From Amanita rubescens (Eukaryota; Basidiomycota; Agaricomycetes; Agaricales; Amanitaceae), in the NCBI GenBank assembly GCA_015039365.1, contig WION01000071.1:62001-126000 (forward strand): a DNA stretch of 64,000 bases. The letters are read 5' to 3'. Below are positions 1-9,434 of this stretch, one piece after another (within the stretch, counting starts at the first letter, position 1; the number at the start of each line of letters is the position of its first letter). Under the pieces are notes generated by a model. It saw only the letters and a program-made list of their open reading frames with translations. It had not been told where the DNA came from and did no database searches. A program made the position numbers and the translations under genes.

Positions 1-451
1 CGCCTCGACACCCGTACACGATGCCAAGGGCTCAACCCGCCGACTCGACATATTCATACAGCAAGGCAATCCGCATACGCGCACGGACCATCGGAGGAGC
101 TCAGGATGATTGCAGTGAGTGCGCCTCGTGCATATTAGTTTATATACGGCTTCATTGTACTGTATGGACATCGAATATACTGCCCTTCACTCCTCCGCAT
201 CCGTTTGATATCTCTCCGTCGCAACTTCGTTGCACTCACGTTCCTTTACGTCGCGGGTTCACTCCGTCACCGTCGTACGCCTTCGCACTTGTCCGACTTC
301 GTTCCGTCGCGACGCATCTTCGTCGGACCTGCGTCCGTTTGCATTGCGGGTTTACTCCGTCTCCGTACTCTGTACGGTTCCCCTTTGTTAGCCTTTCCTG
401 CGGACCCCTTTGGGCGGACAAGTACATCGCACGCCCTTCTCACACGTTTCA
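1..451 (+). repeat. 5' LTR of the gypsy element (partial)
   Basis: The last 451 bases of the LTR; the first 103 are missing beyond the left edge, judged from the full 3' copy. It ends in the canonical CA at 450-451, followed by the primer-binding site. The two differences from the 3' copy are both C here and T there, and both C residues are followed by G. Confidence 0.95.
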
Positions 452-453
452 CC

Positions 454-470
454 TGGAGCCCACCGTGAGG
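454..470 (+). promoter_or_regulatory. Probable tRNA primer-binding site
   Basis: Two bases after the LTR end comes TGG followed by GC-rich sequence (TGGAGCCCACCGTGAGG). TGG pairs with the CCA tail of a tRNA, and the remainder could pair with an acceptor stem and part of a T arm. I cannot name the tRNA from memory. Position and TGG start are as expected for minus-strand DNA priming in Ty3/gypsy elements. Confidence 0.6.
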
Positions 471-960
471 GGTTCCTTAGGAAAGTTTTCACGTCATAAC
501 CTCGAAACGAGAGGCAGCCAAAAAGGCCAGCGAGAGGTTCCCTGCTCAGTTAGGTCCGCAACGTAGGCCACGTTTTAGACCGCCGCCGGTTCCGCCAACA
601 GCTGCCCCACCTCTGACACCAGTTGAATCCGCCACACCGCCGCTTCCACAGACACCCCGTAGAAGCCTCCTGCCAATATTCTCTAGTGCACAGCTTCAGT
701 CCCTCCTGTTTTCGAGCTCCGTACAGACAGACGAAGATAGCCAATCACTCCCAGGATCCTTTCCGTCTTCATCTAGGCAATCTCCCGAACCTACTGATTT
801 CCCGCCATATCAATCAACACAGCCGTCGCCTTTACCAGTTAATTTTGATTGCCCAAGAGAGCGGACGCCAAGCCTAAGCGACGAATCTACTGCTCCGTCC
901 CTATCTGCACTAGTCAACGCACAAGAATCTTCGCCACTTCCATCGCTTACACCATCAGTT

Positions 961-1130
961 AAGTCGCTCCCGCCAAGCAGACCAAATACTCCGCCTCCGC
1001 CGCCAAGCAGACCGTCTACTCCGCCTCCGTCGCCAAGCAGACCATCTACTCCGTCTCCGCCGCCAAGCAGACCGTCTACTCCAACACCACCACCAAGCAG
1101 ACCATCTACTCCGCCACCGCCGCCACCTCC
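961..1130 (+). repeat. In-frame proline-rich tandem repeat in gag
   Basis: Five imperfect copies of a roughly 30 bp unit encoding PPPSRPSTP-like peptides, in the same frame as the capsid and zinc-knuckle region. The unit length is a multiple of three, as expected if the stretch is translated. Confidence 0.85.
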
Positions 1131-1938
1131 TATCATGTCCGGCCAGCCGACTCATATGCCCATCCGCTCCAGCAAGGAGGCTCCGCGTTTCGACGGCGTG
1201 GCAACCAACTTAGATCGATATCTTGATGACGTAGAGCTTATATGCCTTAATCGCGACAAATCCGACGAAATCGTTAAATGGGCGGTCTATTACACAGACG
1301 AAAAATCATCAGGGCTATGGAAAACTACACGCGATGCGCTAGCCGATAAAACATCATGGGAAGCGTTTAAGACAGCCATTACCAAATTGTACCCCGAAGC
1401 GAAGCCTGAGAACCGCCACACCATAGCCGCGTTGCAATCGATCAGCAGCACGTTCCAAGCTAAACATACCATGACGGGACCAGCGCTAGGCGAGTTTCAC
1501 CGAGAATTCTCTGAGACGGCTGGCTTCTTGGTCAATAAGAGCACAATGACCCGACGCGAAGCGGGGCTTATGTTTATCTCTTCATTCCCTGGTGAATACC
1601 GATCCGATATCACTACCCGCCTCACTATCAAGCACCCCGACGTCCGCCCTGACGAAGGATATGAATTAGCCGATATATTCAATGCTGCGGAGTTTGTCAT
1701 TTCCTCCCGCCCTGTCATCGCTTTAATGGCCGCGACTATGCCTCCTAGATCAGCTCCGACAACAACCACGCCTCCGCCACGCTCTGACGGACAGCGCTAC
1801 GATCGGCCATGGTACGACTGCACCTTCTGCTGGGCCAACGGACACACTCTTAGATACTGCCCAACTCTGGAAGAATATATCCGATCTAACAAGTGCCGAC
1901 GCAATGATGGACGAATACAGCTGCCCGATGGATCGGAA

Positions 1939-1946
1939 CCGACAGG
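1939..1946. repeat. Target-site duplication, left (8 bp)
   Basis: CCGACAGG immediately before the palindromic element; the same eight bases follow it at 4629-4636. Confidence 0.93.
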
Positions 1947-4628
1947 CACCTGTTAAGCCGGCAAAGAACTGTTAATTAGCAGTGGACACAGGCCCTGTGT
2001 CCCTTGGTAATTAGCAAGGATGTTGGGCTTGCGGCTCACTTTCAATAAATCCCAATAATTATATAGGGAAATTTTGATGAAGTCCCTTTTCCCACAACTA
2101 AAGTTACCATTTTTGGAAGGTGGGGGATGTTTGTACATGTTATGAGATGGGAATTGGATCAAAATAAAGGAACAAGGGGATAATTGCCATATTTGGTAAG
2201 ATAGGCAGATTCCAAATAAGGAAAGCAAGTTAGGATGCCATTTTTGGAAGGTTGTGAGGGTGTTTGTACATATTTGTACATGTTATGGCACAAATTCCTT
2301 ATTTGGAAATAGTTGCCAGATGTCAAATAAGGTGAAATGGGAAGCAATGTGATCGTGGGAAAATATTTCCTAAAATGGAAAGTGATTACGTAATCTCAGG
2401 GTCAATGAAATGTGTAGCCTTGGTCAGTGGCTTTCTAAATGTGGTTGTATGACAGTGTTTGGTGCTGATTTCATTGAGATATTCACTAATTGATTTTCAG
2501 GGTCAAATTTCTAAAAAAGGAAATAGATAATGTAATGTGCGCTTTAGGATCCAGTGGCGCATTTCCAAAAATGGAAATAGCGCACTTCGGACTTGCCATT
2601 TTGGGACATATCTGCTCACTGTTGGTCATGATGAGCAGAAAGAAATTGCAATATCTCCCTTAATACTGAATGTTTTTGTGGCGCGTTTTTTGGAACATAT
2701 TCCTTATATGTATATGCACCTATCCACTATGTTAGAATGTAAAAAATGCAAGTGGTTTCTGTCAGAATGCAACATGTCTTGCTCACTGTTGACAACAGTG
2801 AGGAGCAACAAATGACAATATCTCCATCAATACTGGTTATTTCTGTGGCGCTTTTTTTGGTATGTCCCTATTAGGCACATAGGAAGGCACTTGGAATGTT
2901 AGAATGCAAATAGTATGTACCAATCATGCCACAAATGAAATTGGTGTGCTCACTGTCTGCCATGATGAGCAGCCATATCTCCATCAATACTGGTTATTTC
3001 TCTGGCGCTTTTTTTGGTATGTCCCCATTAGGGATATAGGAAGGTGTTTGGCATGTCAGAATACAAATAGTACATACCAATCATGCCACAAATGAAATTG
3101 GTGTGCTCACTGTCTGCCATGATGAGCAGCCATATCTCCACCAAAACAAGATCTTTCTGTGGCGCTTTTTTTGATTTGGGATCACACATAACAAAGATAA
3201 ACATTGGGAGGGTCACAACAGAGGATCCCTAGGCAAGATCAAGTGGAATCTCCCATTTATCCTGACATGTCAACTTGTCAGCCACTCTTTCTGTATCATG
3301 TTCAGTCTTTTATCATGAAACTGAAAACTACACATTAATCAGCAGGGTAATCTGCTTTCAGATACCCTGAATGACACTCTGTTATGATAAGGAATCAGAA
3401 TCCAAAAAAGCGCCACAGGAAGATCTTGTTTTGGTGGAGATATGGCTGCTCATCATGGCAGACAGTGAGCACACCAATTTCATTTGTGGCATGATTGGTA
3501 TGTACTATTTGTATTCTGACATGCCAAACACCTTCCTATATCCCTAATGGGGACATACCAAAAAAAGCGCCAGAGAAATAACCAGTATTGATGGAGATAT
3601 GGCTGCTCATCATGGCAGACAGTGAGCACACCAATTTCATTTGTGGCATGATTGGTACATACTATTTGCATTCTAACATTCCAAGTGCCTTCCTATGTGC
3701 CTAATAGGGACATACCAAAAAAAGCGCCACAGAAATAACCAGTATTGATGGAGATATTGTCATTTGTTGCTCCTCACTGTTGTCAACAGTGAGCAAGACA
3801 TGTTGCATTCTGACAGAAACCACTTGCATTTTTTACATTCTAACATAGTGGATAGGTGCATATACATATAAGGAATATGTTCCAAAAAACGCGCCACAAA
3901 AACATTCAGTATTAAGGGAGATATTGCAATTTCTTTCTGCTCATCATGACCAACAGTGAGCAGATATGTCCCAAAATGGCAAGTCCGAAGTGCGCTATTT
4001 CCATTTTTGGAAATGCGCCACTGGATCCTAAAGCGCACATTACATTATCTATTTCCTTTTTTAGAAATTTGACCCTGAAAATCAATTAGTGAATATCTCA
4101 ATGAAATCAGCACCAAACACTGTCATACAACCACATTTAGAAAGCCACTGACCAAGGCTACACATTTCATTGACCCTGAGATTACGTAATCACTTTCCAT
4201 TTTAGGAAATATTTTCCCACGATCACATTGCTTCCCATTTCACCTTATTTGACATCTGGCAACTATTTCCAAATAAGGAATTTGTGCCATAACATGTACA
4301 AATATGTACAAACACCCTCACAACCTTCCAAAAATGGCATCCTAACTTGCTTTCCTTATTTGGAATCTGCCTATCTTACCAAATATGGCAATTATCCCCT
4401 TGTTCCTTTATTTTGATCCAATTCCCATCTCATAACATGTACAAACATCCCCCACCTTCCAAAAATGGTAACTTTAGTTGTGGGAAAAGGGACTTCATCA
4501 AAATTTCCCTATATAATTATTGGGATTTATTGAAAGTGAGCCGCAAGCCCAACATCCTTGCTAATTACCAAGGGACACAGGGCCTGTGTCCACTGCTAAT
4601 TAACAGTTCTTTGCCAGCTTAACAGGTG
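1947..4628. mobile_element. 2.68 kb palindromic hAT-like non-autonomous transposon
   Basis: Bases 1947-3176 and 3399-4628 are reverse complements of each other over about 1230 bp, with mirrored coordinates summing to 6575 throughout, so there are no indels. I saw one mismatch near the tip (1959 versus 4616) and a few near the 222 bp spacer. The ends read CACCTGTTAAG. The element is flanked by an exact 8 bp direct repeat, the usual duplication of hAT (and P) transposases. No transposase is encoded; the short ORFs in one arm recur mirror-imaged in the other. It is AT-rich, unlike the gypsy element around it. It could be called a giant MITE or foldback element. Confidence 0.93.
2600..3176. repeat. 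Sub-repeats inside the palindrome arm
   Basis: The left arm (mirrored in the right arm, about 3399-3975) contains about four diverged copies of a 130-170 bp unit. Each has CTCACTGT plus CATGATGAGC, an ATATCTCC block and a GGCGCTTTTTTT block. The CTCACTGT/CATGATGA part resembles the repeat motif at 14390-16640. Confidence 0.8.
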
Positions 4629-5627
4629 CCGACAGGACCAGGGAGAGGTATGAAGGAGAAAATCGATCGATGGCACCAGATAGCTACCACTGGCAACCCT
4701 GCAACAGGAACTAACAGGACACCTCTTGGCGCCCCCGCACCTCCGACATCTGCATCGACCAACTTGCTAGAGGTCTTTGCTACAGAAGCCTCCGACGCCG
4801 CCGACATTTATACCGCCCGACAGACAACAGCCTTACCTAGATCTAAGCAGACCGTTCCGCCCGTTCCGCCTGTTCCCGCCGCTACTTCCGCATCCGCCTC
4901 CACGTCTAAAGGCAAAGAGAAGGACACACCCGCGTTCAAATATCGCACACCCATCGACGACATTGCCGCCCCGAAACGCATCGTTGATCACTTGCTCAGC
5001 CTTCCCGTCTCTATAACCGCCAAAGATATCCTAGCGCTATCGCCGTCTGTCCAGAAAGAACTCCGTCAATTAGTAACCAATAAACGTGTCGACCCAGCCT
5101 CCGCCAATGAGGTAGAAGTTATCTCCGATGAAACCGAACCTGAGACACACGATGAGGCGGAAGTCCTTATGGCATCCACGAGGCCTATCGAGTCGCTCCG
5201 CGCAGTTGATGGCATTTTCGACGGAAACGTGAAATGCGAATGTGTTATCGACAACGGATCCCAGATCATCGTCATCAGAAAAGACAAATGGCAGCTCTCC
5301 GGCGCACAGTATGCTCCGACACGTAGAATCATGATGGAAACAGCCAACAGCTCATCTAGTTGGACCCTGGGCATCGCCAATCTCAGCATGACAATAGGCG
5401 GAATAACGATCAGGGTACAGGCACACATAGTAGAAGACGCGCCGTATGAAGTCTTGCTCGGCCGACCATTCCATACGCTCCTATCCGCCATTACACGCGA
5501 TTACACCGACGGAGGCCAAGATATTACCATCACATGTCCAGAGACAAGAGCGACAGCAGTCCTGACCACGAGGCCACGCACCAACAAGAACCGCGCCTGT
5601 ACCCATCATGTCAGCTTGGGTTTTTAG
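4626..5627 (+). CDS. gag-pro: Gypsy Gag C-terminal part and aspartic protease
   Basis: Continuation of the Gag frame beyond the palindromic insertion. The first ~110 residues are a low-complexity linker. A retroviral-type aspartic protease follows, with the active-site motif D-N-G-S (Asp209, bases 5250-5252; usually DTG or DSG) and the second conserved region ending near YEVLLGRPF. It would mature the Gag-Pol polyprotein. The frame ends at TAG 5625-5627, directly after a slippery heptamer, so ribosomes must slip -1 to enter pol. Because the transposon separates it from the N-terminal half of Gag, it is probably not made in its normal form from this copy. Confidence 0.88.
   Translation: MPTGPGRGMKEKIDRWHQIATTGNPATGTNRTPLGAPAPPTSASTNLLEVFATEASDAADIYTARQTTALPRSKQTVPPVPPVPAATSASASTSKGKEKDTPAFKYRTPIDDIAAPKRIVDHLLSLPVSITAKDILALSPSVQKELRQLVTNKRVDPASANEVEVISDETEPETHDEAEVLMASTRPIESLRAVDGIFDGNVKCECVIDNGSQIIVIRKDKWQLSGAQYAPTRRIMMETANSSSSWTLGIANLSMTIGGITIRVQAHIVEDAPYEVLLGRPFHTLLSAITRDYTDGGQDITITCPETRATAVLTTRPRTNKNRACTHHVSLGF
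4629..4636. repeat. Target-site duplication, right (8 bp)
   Basis: CCGACAGG immediately after the element. Counting one copy only, the gag frame passes from 1946 into 4637 without a shift, which shows the site before insertion was uninterrupted coding sequence. Confidence 0.93.
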
Positions 5628-8600
5628 TAGTCGATGAATCGCCTCCAAGACGACAAGACATTCCGCCACTACCGCCACTACCGCCCGACCCGCCTCCCGA
5701 CCCGACGACCTCCGACAATGTTCATACGAGCCCGACGACAGTACATACAGATATCAAGCACATATACGACACTAATAAAGAAACATTCGCTTCCGCTACA
5801 ATCGCTACCCTTAATATTGAAGTCGACGACTACCATTCCTCCGCTTATCTAGCCGACACACAGCACCTCCACGTTTACACTGTCGGAGCCGACAAAAACC
5901 CATACCAGCTCAGTAACGGACACTTTGGGGAAATGCTAACAGCGCCGAGGATGGTTGGTGACTCCTTAATTCCTTGCATCGGACATATAGCTACTACGTC
6001 TATCGAAATTAATTTTATCTCATCTGCTGAAATTCTCGCTGCGAGCAAGAAAGCATACAAAAAGGTGGCCAACCGAACTAAGCCCGTCGCCACTACGCTG
6101 CCCGAAAAATTCCGCATTATCCGCCGCATTCCGTCCGATCTGCTAGCCGATTTACCCACGCTTCCGACACGCCCGCCCGCATTCACACCAGGAGAAAGAT
6201 ACACCGAAGAGCGCATGAAACAGCAGAATATTAACCCAGACGGCTTTCTAACTGAAGAGGAAGAGAAGCTAATACACCACCTAATCCGAATTCATGAAAA
6301 AGGTTTCGCCTGGACGGAACAAGAGAAAGGAAAATTCAGTAACGACTACTTCGATCCGGTCATCATTCCGACAATAGAACACGTGCCTTGGGTACTCAGA
6401 AATATTCCGATTCCGCCAGGAAAGTACAACAAGATCGTCAAAATTATCAAAGATAAGATCGCTTCTGGTGTATACGAGCCGTCTAACTCTTCCTACCGCT
6501 CCAGATGGTTCTGCGTCTTCAAAAAAGATGGAAAATCCCTCCGCATTGTCCACGACCTCCAGCCGCTTAACGCAGTCACTATCAAAGACGCCGCCCAGCC
6601 GCCGAACATTGAACTTTTAGCGGAATCATTCGGCGGATACTCATGCTTCGGAATGTTCGATCTCTTCGTCGGATTTGACCAGCGCCGCCTTGCGCCTGAG
6701 TCTCGGGACTTGACCACCTTCCAGACGCCCCTTGGCACGTTCCGCCTCACTTCCATACCGATGGGATATACGAACTCTATGCAAATCTTCCACGGTGACG
6801 TTACCTTCATTTTACAGGACGAAATCCCACACGTTACCAAGCCGTTTATCGACGACTGCCCCTGCAAAGGACCGAAAACACGTTACGAGTTACCCGACGG
6901 CACGTTTGAGACCATCCCCGATAACACCGGAATCCGCCGCTTCCTTTGGGAACACTTACAAAACATCAACAGGGTCATCCAACGCATTAAGCACGCCGGT
7001 GGAACCTTCTCAGGAAAGAAGTCCTTTTTCTGCACTCCCGAAGCAATAGTTCTAGGACACAAATGCACGTACGAAGGCCGCCTCCCCGACGACGATAGAG
7101 TTTCCAAAATAGCCAAGTGGCCGATCCCTCAAAACATCTCCGACGTTCGCGGATTCTTAGGAACCATAGGGACTGTACGCATTTACCTCAAGGATTACAC
7201 TCTGCACGCGCCATTGCTCACCTCCCTCCTCAAATGGAAGACCGCCTTCGAATTCACCGATCGCCACATCGAAGCTTTCAACAGTCTTAAGAAGCTCGCC
7301 GCCAATTGCTCCGCTATTCGCGCCCTCGACTACGAGTCAGAAAACGAGTCTATTCTAGCAGTCGACACGTCCGCCCATGCTGTCGGATACTATCTCTCCC
7401 AAATAGGCGACGACGGAAACCGCTACCCTAACCGCTACGGATCTATCACACTAAACGACCGAGAAGCACGATATTCGCAGGCCAAACTGGAACTTTACGG
7501 TTTATTCCGCGCCCTTCGGGAGGCCAAAATATTCATCATCGGACTTAAGAACTTCGTCGTTGAGGTGGACGCGAAATACATTAAAGGAATGATCAATAAC
7601 CCCGATATACAGCCTAACAACACGATCAATAGATGGATCGCTGGCATCCTCTTGTTTGATTTCCGCCTCCGACACGTGCCCGGTAAAGATCACACCCCAG
7701 CCGACGGGCTTTCTCGACGACGCCGCGCAGAAGACGACGATCCGCCTGATGACTCCGATCCCGACGATTGGATTGATGAAGCTAACGGATTCTGTATACA
7801 GGCGGCTAACTGGGACGTCCTACACAATAAGGCCTCTGCCTGGTCGACAACAACGGACTCCGACCCCTTCCCCCGCTCCGACAAACAGCTCTCCTGCGAC
7901 GCCGAAATTTTCAAAATTCAGGAGTTCCTCGACAATCCGCTACGGCCGATAGATATGGATGAAGAACGATTCCGCCACTGGATGGGCAAAGTAAAGCGCT
8001 TCTTCGTCCAAGGTGATAGGCTCTGGCGCCGCGACAAACACCGCCACCATAAGCTGGTAATACTAGACGACACGAAGAGGTTAGAGATTGTTCAGGAGGC
8101 CCACGACGATACAGGTCATAAAGGCATTTTCGCCACTAGCGCACGAGTCCGCGACCGATTCTGGTGGCCATCGCTTGAGCCCGACATTAGATGGTACGTC
8201 CGCACCTGTCACGCATGCCAAATAAGAAATGTTCAGCGCTTCCACATCCCGCCGACCGTGCCGGAGCCCGGAGGTCTCTTCCGCAATATCCACATAGACA
8301 CTATGAAGATGCCCTCCTCCGGCGGTTACTCATATATCACGCATGCCCGCTGCTCTCTATCGGCCTGGCCCGAATATAGGATGCTACGAAACGAGAAAGC
8401 CGAAGGAATTGCAAAGTTTATATTCGAAGACATCCTCTGCAGACATGGCGCCATCGAATGCATAGTCACCGACAACGGAACACCTTATATTGCCGCCTTG
8501 GATATCCTCCGACAACGATACGGCATTAACCACATCAGGATCTCGCCGTATAACTCACAGGCTAACGGTATCATCGAGCGCCGACATCGTGGAGTTCGGG

Positions 8601-9313
8601 AGTCACTTGTTAAAGCGGCCGACGGACAGGAATCAAAATGGAGCCAAGTAGCAGCCTCCGTCTTCTGGGCAGAACGTATCACCGTACACCCGTCCACTGG
8701 TTACAGTCCCTTTTTCATTGCGCACGGAGTAGAGCCGACGCTTCCACTTGACATATCCCAGGCTACGTACCTATGTCCACCTATTAGCGCCGAGCTGACG
8801 ACGGATGACCTTCTTGCATTTCGCGCCCGACAACTTCAGAAGCGACCCGCCGACTTGGAACGCATCAAAGATGAAGTATATCAGTCACGTCTCAATGCGG
8901 TCCGCAAACTTGAATCGCGCTTCCGCCACACCATCCGATCCTTCCAATTCGATAAAGGAGACCTCGTTCTAGTCCGCAATAATAAGATCGACATGGAGCT
9001 CGACCGCAAGACCAAAACCCGCTACCTCGGACCAATGGTCGTCATCAGAAAGACTCAGGGAGGATCATTTATACTCGCAGAAACCGACGGATCCCTTTCC
9101 AAGCTAAGATATGCAGCTAAGCGTTTAATCCCATACCACCCGCGTAGAATACAATCCGGTGAGAGACTTCTAAAATTAATTAATATGACAGACAGGGAGC
9201 TATATACGATGACACACGAGCCGCCTGATGAAACCCTCTCCGCTGACGGCGGAGATGGTGGTTTCGACGACGCAGAGCTCACAGATGACGGCTCCGACGC
9301 CGAAGAATGCTGA
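5534..9313 (+). CDS. pol: Gypsy Pol: reverse transcriptase, RNase H, integrase
   Basis: Open for 1259 codons; real entry is expected by -1 slip near 5621 (residue ~30), not at the ATG at 5534. RT lies about residues 270-500, with the catalytic site F-I-D-D (residues 438-441) instead of the common YxDD, a variant I associate with basidiomycete gypsy elements. RNase H follows, with its first Asp at 611 (AVDTSAHAVGY). Integrase has an HHCC zinc finger (H857, H862, C892, C895) and the catalytic triad D922, D980, E1015 (D-x34-E). A GPY/F-like module follows (LGPMVVIRKTQGGSF). The C-terminus is acidic with no visible chromodomain. No stops or frameshifts, so this polymerase looks functional. Confidence 0.95.
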   Translation: MSRDKSDSSPDHEATHQQEPRLYPSCQLGFLVVDESPPRRQDIPPLPPLPPDPPPDPTTSDNVHTSPTTVHTDIKHIYDTNKETFASATIATLNIEVDDYHSSAYLADTQHLHVYTVGADKNPYQLSNGHFGEMLTAPRMVGDSLIPCIGHIATTSIEINFISSAEILAASKKAYKKVANRTKPVATTLPEKFRIIRRIPSDLLADLPTLPTRPPAFTPGERYTEERMKQQNINPDGFLTEEEEKLIHHLIRIHEKGFAWTEQEKGKFSNDYFDPVIIPTIEHVPWVLRNIPIPPGKYNKIVKIIKDKIASGVYEPSNSSYRSRWFCVFKKDGKSLRIVHDLQPLNAVTIKDAAQPPNIELLAESFGGYSCFGMFDLFVGFDQRRLAPESRDLTTFQTPLGTFRLTSIPMGYTNSMQIFHGDVTFILQDEIPHVTKPFIDDCPCKGPKTRYELPDGTFETIPDNTGIRRFLWEHLQNINRVIQRIKHAGGTFSGKKSFFCTPEAIVLGHKCTYEGRLPDDDRVSKIAKWPIPQNISDVRGFLGTIGTVRIYLKDYTLHAPLLTSLLKWKTAFEFTDRHIEAFNSLKKLAANCSAIRALDYESENESILAVDTSAHAVGYYLSQIGDDGNRYPNRYGSITLNDREARYSQAKLELYGLFRALREAKIFIIGLKNFVVEVDAKYIKGMINNPDIQPNNTINRWIAGILLFDFRLRHVPGKDHTPADGLSRRRRAEDDDPPDDSDPDDWIDEANGFCIQAANWDVLHNKASAWSTTTDSDPFPRSDKQLSCDAEIFKIQEFLDNPLRPIDMDEERFRHWMGKVKRFFVQGDRLWRRDKHRHHKLVILDDTKRLEIVQEAHDDTGHKGIFATSARVRDRFWWPSLEPDIRWYVRTCHACQIRNVQRFHIPPTVPEPGGLFRNIHIDTMKMPSSGGYSYITHARCSLSAWPEYRMLRNEKAEGIAKFIFEDILCRHGAIECIVTDNGTPYIAALDILRQRYGINHIRISPYNSQANGIIERRHRGVRESLVKAADGQESKWSQVAASVFWAERITVHPSTGYSPFFIAHGVEPTLPLDISQATYLCPPISAELTTDDLLAFRARQLQKRPADLERIKDEVYQSRLNAVRKLESRFRHTIRSFQFDKGDLVLVRNNKIDMELDRKTKTRYLGPMVVIRKTQGGSFILAETDGSLSKLRYAAKRLIPYHPRRIQSGERLLKLINMTDRELYTMTHEPPDETLSADGGDGGFDDAELTDDGSDAEEC
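5618..5624 (+). promoter_or_regulatory. -1 ribosomal frameshift site (G GGT TTT)
   Basis: The heptamer GGGTTTT fits X-XXY-YYZ in the gag-pro frame (GGT TTT in frame 0). It is followed at once by the frame-0 stop TAG. In the -1 frame translation continues as ...GFLVVDESPP into the pol ORF. I did not fold the downstream sequence for a stimulatory pseudoknot. Confidence 0.85.
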
Positions 9314-9434
9314 TCGTGCTCCCCTGTTCCAATACATTTTCTCTTTCTTTCATGCCATACTATACGATACGCTCATTTTAAAACATACATGGTACAGGTG
9401 CCTCGCGTCATCCGCCGCTCGCCGACAGTCCATT

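Larger units (their letters stand above)
481..1956 (+). pseudogene. gag: Gypsy Gag, N-terminal part, cut by a transposon
   Basis: The reading frame is open from 481 (after TAG at 478-480) to TAA at 1954-1956, about 491 codons, but its first ATG is at 1135. Codons upstream of 1135 look coding: they are proline-rich and contain a PSRPSTP-type tandem repeat (961-1130). From 1135 the protein has a retrotransposon-gag-like capsid region (Trp-rich helix around WAVYYTDEKSS) and ends with a CCHC zinc knuckle (C-x2-C-x4-H-x4-C, bases 1819-1860), which binds RNA. The stop is supplied by the inserted palindromic element: the Gag frame continues beyond it at 4629. Either Gag starts at a non-AUG codon or the original start was lost; ATG 1135 alone would drop the proline-rich part. 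Confidence 0.85.

Noticed and set aside
236..566. ORFs within and just after the LTR on both strands.
   Set aside because: They repeat in the other LTR and are LTR sequence, not genes.
1953..4622. Paired identical small ORFs on both strands (for example 2537-2815 and 3760-4038).
   Set aside because: They are mirror images created by the palindrome arms, AT-rich, and without domains.
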